From: Erythrobacter sp. EC-HK427
GTDB lineage: Bacteria > Pseudomonadota > Alphaproteobacteria > Sphingomonadales > Sphingomonadaceae
Assembly: GCF_902498745.1 (NCBI RefSeq)
Contig: NZ_LR701479.1
Coordinates: forward strand, 2,442,881-2,506,880
DNA length: 64,000 nt
Direction of reading: 5' to 3'
Position 1 is the first letter of the stretch; each line of letters opens with the position of its first letter. This document shows positions 60,899-64,000 of the stretch, in pieces. The translations under genes were made by a program, and so were the position numbers. Below the pieces are notes generated by a model. The model ran no database searches. It saw nothing but the letters and a program-made list of their open reading frames with translations, and had not been told where the DNA came from.

Positions 60899-63483
60899 TT
60901 GCGCAGCCGCTCGATAGCCTGGGCAAGCGCGACGTAGAGCTTGCCCGTATCGCTGGAGAGCAGAGTGACCGCGAGCGCGTTGCCGTCGCGTGTGGCGAGC
61001 ACTTCGCGCAGCATGGCTTCGAAATCATGGATGAAGCGGTTCACGGTTTCGCGGAACTCGCTGTCTTCTTCGTAGACCTCGGCGACGGCACGGGATTCTC
61101 CGCGGTCGAGCAGCCGCACCGCGCGGCGTGTGAAGATCCCACGATCGCCCTTCAGGTAATTCGCCCATTGGGTATCGGACACTTCGTTGTCGAACGCCTT
61201 GGCGATGTCGATGGCGGAGGAATTGAGCGATTCGGTAATCAGCGCGACGCGGCGGCTGAAATCGCTGTCGACGCGCTCTTCCGCCCGTTCACGGGCATAG
61301 GTGATGCGCTGTTCCAGATTGCCCGCCAAGTCGTTGAGCAGCGCCAGCTGGTCACGCAGCGCCTTGGTCGTCTGCTGACCGCGCTGTGAAGACTGCGCCA
61401 CGGCGGCTTCGAGTTCCGCAATCACTTCCACCGCATCGCTGCGGATGGCCGAGGCGATCTTCACTCGGCTTTCGCTGGCAATGCTGTTGGCGATCTCGTC
61501 CACCACTTCACCCTGCGAGGCGCGCAACTGCGTCAGCGCATTTTCGGAGGCGTCAGACAGGGTTGCGATGGCCGATTGCAGCTCGTCGCGGGTGGTTTTG
61601 GCCAATTCCTCTGCATTGGCCAAAACGCTGGCGATCCGGCTTTCCATCGTGGCCAGTTGGTTGAGCGAAGCGGTTCCGCTTCCCCGCACATCTGCGATAT
61701 GGGCCATGAGACGTTCGCCGCCCGCCTCGGCATCGGCGATAAGCCCGCTAAGCCGCTCCGCTTCCGCTGCGAAACTGGTGAGCCGGGTCTCGGCAAGGCT
61801 CACCGCGTTGCTCAGCGTGCCTTCCGAATGTTCGGCACTCGCGCGGATGATTTCGAGCAGGCGGACGCCATCATTGGTGAGCTGGGCGATGCGCGTGCTA
61901 TTGGTATCCAGCGCCTCACGTGCAGTGGCGAGCCGCGCAGCGAATTGCTCGGCAGCGCCGCCCAGTTGCGCATCCGCATCCTCGCCCGCCTGTCGCAGTG
62001 CGGCGAGATCGGCTTCGACGGTCGACAAGCGGGACAGCAGGCCCTCGCTGCGTTGGGCAATGGCAGACAGCGCGGCTTCATATCCCTCGCGCCGTTCAGC
62101 CAACAATGTGTCGAACACCGCAAGCCGCTCGTCGAGCTCGGCCAGCTCTTCCGCCTGCCGCGCCGCGCTTATGTCACGCCGGCGGTCCATTTGCGCATCG
62201 AAGGAGGCGAGACTTTGCGCGATCTGCTGGTCTGCACGGCCTGCTTCTTCGGTGAGAACCGCGAGGCGACGCCGCGCGTTGTCCATAGCGGCCTGATCGA
62301 CATCCGCGATGCGCGCAATCGCCTCTTGCACCCGCGTTTCGAGTGCTTCGATGGCTTCCTGCCATTCGGTGGCGGCGGCATCCCGCCCATCAGCCAGCGT
62401 CGCGATCAAGCCTGCGCCCTGATCGGACAATTCGGCGAGGCGCGCTTGCAAATTGGACAGAGCGGCTTCCTCGCTCGTGCGTTGTTCTTCGGCCCTTTGC
62501 GATAGAAGCGTCTGCAGTTCCTCCGCCCGCACGCGCAGCGATTCGAGCGCCGAGTCCTCGGTCTCGATCATATCTGTGCGGAAGGATTCGCTGATCTCGC
62601 GCAGCCTGCCAAACCGCGCCTGCGTGGTCTCGCCCAAGGCTGTCACCTGCGCGTCAAAAGCGGCGAGCGTGCTCGATACCCGTTCGTTGATATTGGTAAC
62701 GTGCCGCTCACCCGCTTCGCCGAACTGGTTGAGCCGGTCGAACCCTGCGATCAGGCTTTCCACCTGCGAATGCGCGACCTGCCCGGCATTGCCGATCTGG
62801 CTGCTGAGGTCGCGCGCGGCATTTCCCAGCACTGGTAGATTGGCGCGCAGGTTCTCCATATTCGCAACGGCCGTTTGGCTAACCGTGCCAATCGTCTCAA
62901 CCTGCGCCGCATTGTCTTGCACCAGGCTTTGCAGATATTCGGCGCTGTCATTCAACCGTTCCGCTGCGCTGCGCCCTAGCGATTCCAGATCGCGCGACTG
63001 CGCGGCGATGAAATCGCGGGCGATGCTGAGTTCGCGGTTCACAGTGGTCAGCCGCTCTTCAAGCGCGCGTGATTCGTGCGAAAGCAGCCGCGCGGCATCG
63101 GTAAAACGGTTCGCCTCGCGCCGGTTGTTGCGCTGGATCAGCATCCACACGGCCAGAATGAAGATTGCAGGAATTGCCCAGCTGGAAATCCACTGCGTCC
63201 ATTGCTGCGGGGTCGCTCCGGCAAGCATCTCTTGCTGGTTCGCCCACCCGAAAAACCCTGTCCAGCCCAACAGAGCCGCGACCGCGAGGGTGGGCGTCAC
63301 CCACGTCCAGCGCGGCTTTGCCGGAGGCTCTTCCTCCCAGAAATCCGAAGGTTCTTCGGGTTCCACAAAGACTGGCGCCGCGCCATCATCCTCGTGCCCC
63401 GCAAAGCCCTCTTCCTGCCCGAAGCTAGGCGCAACATCGTCCATCGACGGTTCGGAAGCGGTAAGGCTGCGGCGGCTTTTCAT
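60895..63483 (-). CDS. Membrane-anchored long coiled-coil protein, TipN-like layout
   Basis: An 862-residue protein. Residues 1-58 are acidic and cytoplasmic in character, two membrane segments follow (about 62-81 and 97-117), and then about 700 residues of heptad-rich coiled coil with many Ala, Glu, Arg and Ser. There are no enzyme motifs. Length and layout resemble TipN, the Caulobacter polarity factor (two N-terminal membrane segments and a large coiled coil). I have not confirmed sequence similarity. Methyl-accepting or tethering proteins are the alternative. Convergent with the DUF1467 gene, and divergent from an Hpt gene. Confidence 0.75.
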   Translation of the reverse strand: MKSRRSLTASEPSMDDVAPSFGQEEGFAGHEDDGAAPVFVEPEEPSDFWEEEPPAKPRWTWVTPTLAVAALLGWTGFFGWANQQEMLAGATPQQWTQWISSWAIPAIFILAVWMLIQRNNRREANRFTDAARLLSHESRALEERLTTVNRELSIARDFIAAQSRDLESLGRSAAERLNDSAEYLQSLVQDNAAQVETIGTVSQTAVANMENLRANLPVLGNAARDLSSQIGNAGQVAHSQVESLIAGFDRLNQFGEAGERHVTNINERVSSTLAAFDAQVTALGETTQARFGRLREISESFRTDMIETEDSALESLRVRAEELQTLLSQRAEEQRTSEEAALSNLQARLAELSDQGAGLIATLADGRDAAATEWQEAIEALETRVQEAIARIADVDQAAMDNARRRLAVLTEEAGRADQQIAQSLASFDAQMDRRRDISAARQAEELAELDERLAVFDTLLAERREGYEAALSAIAQRSEGLLSRLSTVEADLAALRQAGEDADAQLGGAAEQFAARLATAREALDTNSTRIAQLTNDGVRLLEIIRASAEHSEGTLSNAVSLAETRLTSFAAEAERLSGLIADAEAGGERLMAHIADVRGSGTASLNQLATMESRIASVLANAEELAKTTRDELQSAIATLSDASENALTQLRASQGEVVDEIANSIASESRVKIASAIRSDAVEVIAELEAAVAQSSQRGQQTTKALRDQLALLNDLAGNLEQRITYARERAEERVDSDFSRRVALITESLNSSAIDIAKAFDNEVSDTQWANYLKGDRGIFTRRAVRLLDRGESRAVAEVYEEDSEFRETVNRFIHDFEAMLREVLATRDGNALAVTLLSSDTGKLYVALAQAIERLRN

Positions 63484-63552
63484 GGATTATGCTTACCAGA
63501 TCGTAAACTATCTGAAACCCCGTCTTAACGCATTGTCGTGCATTGGCTGGCC

Positions 63553-63858
63553 ATGGCTTACGAACAGGGTGATTTCGAACTGGCGCTGACCGCCGCTGCG
63601 GGGGACGATATGGCCCTCATCGCGGAGCTGCGCGCCAGCTTCCTCGAAAGCCTGGAGGCGCAAATCACGCTGCTCAGCCGCGCCCGCTGTGACGGGAACT
63701 GGGACGTCGCCGCGCATCGCCTGAAGGGGCTTGGCGCGAGCTTTCATGCGGGCGAGCTTGCACGGCTGGCGCAGGAAGCAATCGACGGCGCTCCGGGTGA
63801 TCCCGCTGTCCTGCGTAAATTGCGCGAGCTGCACTTGCGGTTTTCCGCCGCCGACTAG
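63553..63858 (+). CDS. Hpt-domain phosphotransfer protein
   Basis: A 101-residue stand-alone histidine phosphotransfer protein. The phospho-accepting histidine is H55 in AAHRLKGLGASFHAGELA, the classic Hpt helix. The start may be ATG 63553 or GTG 63538. It would relay phosphate between a hybrid kinase and a response regulator, neither of which is visible in the window. It is divergent from the coiled-coil gene over about 70 bases. Confidence 0.9.
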   Translation: MAYEQGDFELALTAAAGDDMALIAELRASFLESLEAQITLLSRARCDGNWDVAAHRLKGLGASFHAGELARLAQEAIDGAPGDPAVLRKLRELHLRFSAAD

Positions 63859-63933
63859 GCCGCCGCGCTTTTCACATCGCCTCCGCCGCCCTAGATTGGG
63901 GCTTCACCAGAGACAGCGGAGCCAAACCCCGGA

Positions 63934-64000
63934 ATGCGCACTGCGCTTATCAGCCTGCCAATGCCGGGCGAGGCCGAACAGCCTTCGATTGCAGGGCAGT
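63934..64000 (+). CDS. N-terminal start of an unidentified protein, cut by the window edge
   Basis: ATG 63934 follows GGAGCC at about 63918-63923 and CCCCGGA, and opens a frame MRTALISLPMPGEAEQPSI that runs off the right edge. Only 22 residues are visible, too few to name a family. It is in the same direction as the Hpt gene, 75 bases downstream. Confidence 0.45.
   Translation, partial: MRTALISLPMPGEAEQPSIAGQ

Noticed and set aside
63484-63552. CtrA-like TTAA half-sites between the coiled-coil and Hpt genes
   Set aside because: Only partial matches to the TTAA-N7-TTAA pattern are present; not enough without conservation data.
1-64000. tRNA, rRNA, CRISPR, insertion sequences and prophage
   Set aside because: I looked for cloverleaf-type sequences, spaced direct repeats, transposase motifs and phage genes and saw none that I could support.

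Overview
The window looks like one contiguous piece of a sphingomonad chromosome (Alphaproteobacteria, probably Erythrobacteraceae). The grounds are the high GC content, the protein sequences (RNase E with a split S1 domain, RF2 with an SPY tripeptide, DUF1467), and the complete exosortase A (XrtA) locus beside sdhB-zapE. This placement is from recognition of families, not from a search. I saw no rRNA, tRNA, CRISPR array, insertion sequence or phage gene.

Left part (1-18560): an XrtA exopolysaccharide/protein-sorting locus. A leftward arm (63-2856) carries two alpha/beta hydrolase-fold proteins, a small acyl carrier protein and an acetyltransferase-like protein. A rightward arm (2891-18560) carries an AMP-forming ligase, a PLP decarboxylase, the outer-membrane polysaccharide exporter, chain-length determinant, tyrosine autokinase, beta-barrel protein, ExeA-type ATPase, polysaccharide deacetylase, FemAB-like protein, glycosyltransferase, exosortase A fused to an EpsI domain, and an asparagine-synthetase-like amidotransferase. 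Together they can polymerise, modify and export a polysaccharide and process PEP-CTERM proteins. No PEP-CTERM substrate is visible here.

Middle part (18557-41149): housekeeping and accessory genes. These are zapE, sdhB, an SDR, rne, an amidase, a class A penicillin-binding protein, prfB, a lower-GC Cys-rich Sel1-repeat protein, a lipoprotein-like methyltransferase, a flavin oxidoreductase with a Cys cluster, an alpha/beta hydrolase, a divergent Amt transporter, an SH3 protein, two related lipoproteins, a thiolase, a coniferyl-aldehyde-dehydrogenase-like gene and a beta-propeller lipoprotein.

Right part (41235-60898): the complete nuoA-N operon for complex I, running on into birA, coaX, rnj and a DUF1467 gene. 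Nearly all junctions are 1-4 base overlaps. Six small non-Nuo genes sit between nuo genes, several of clearly lower GC, and keep the same overlaps. The window ends with a long membrane-anchored coiled-coil protein whose layout resembles the polarity factor TipN, a divergent Hpt protein, and a gene cut by the edge.

Best candidates for new biology: the six interleaved nuo-operon proteins; the carrier-protein/ligase/decarboxylase module of the XrtA locus; the Amt protein lacking one of the twin pore histidines; and a hairpin that appears to end the thiolase transcript while holding the ribosome binding site of the next gene.
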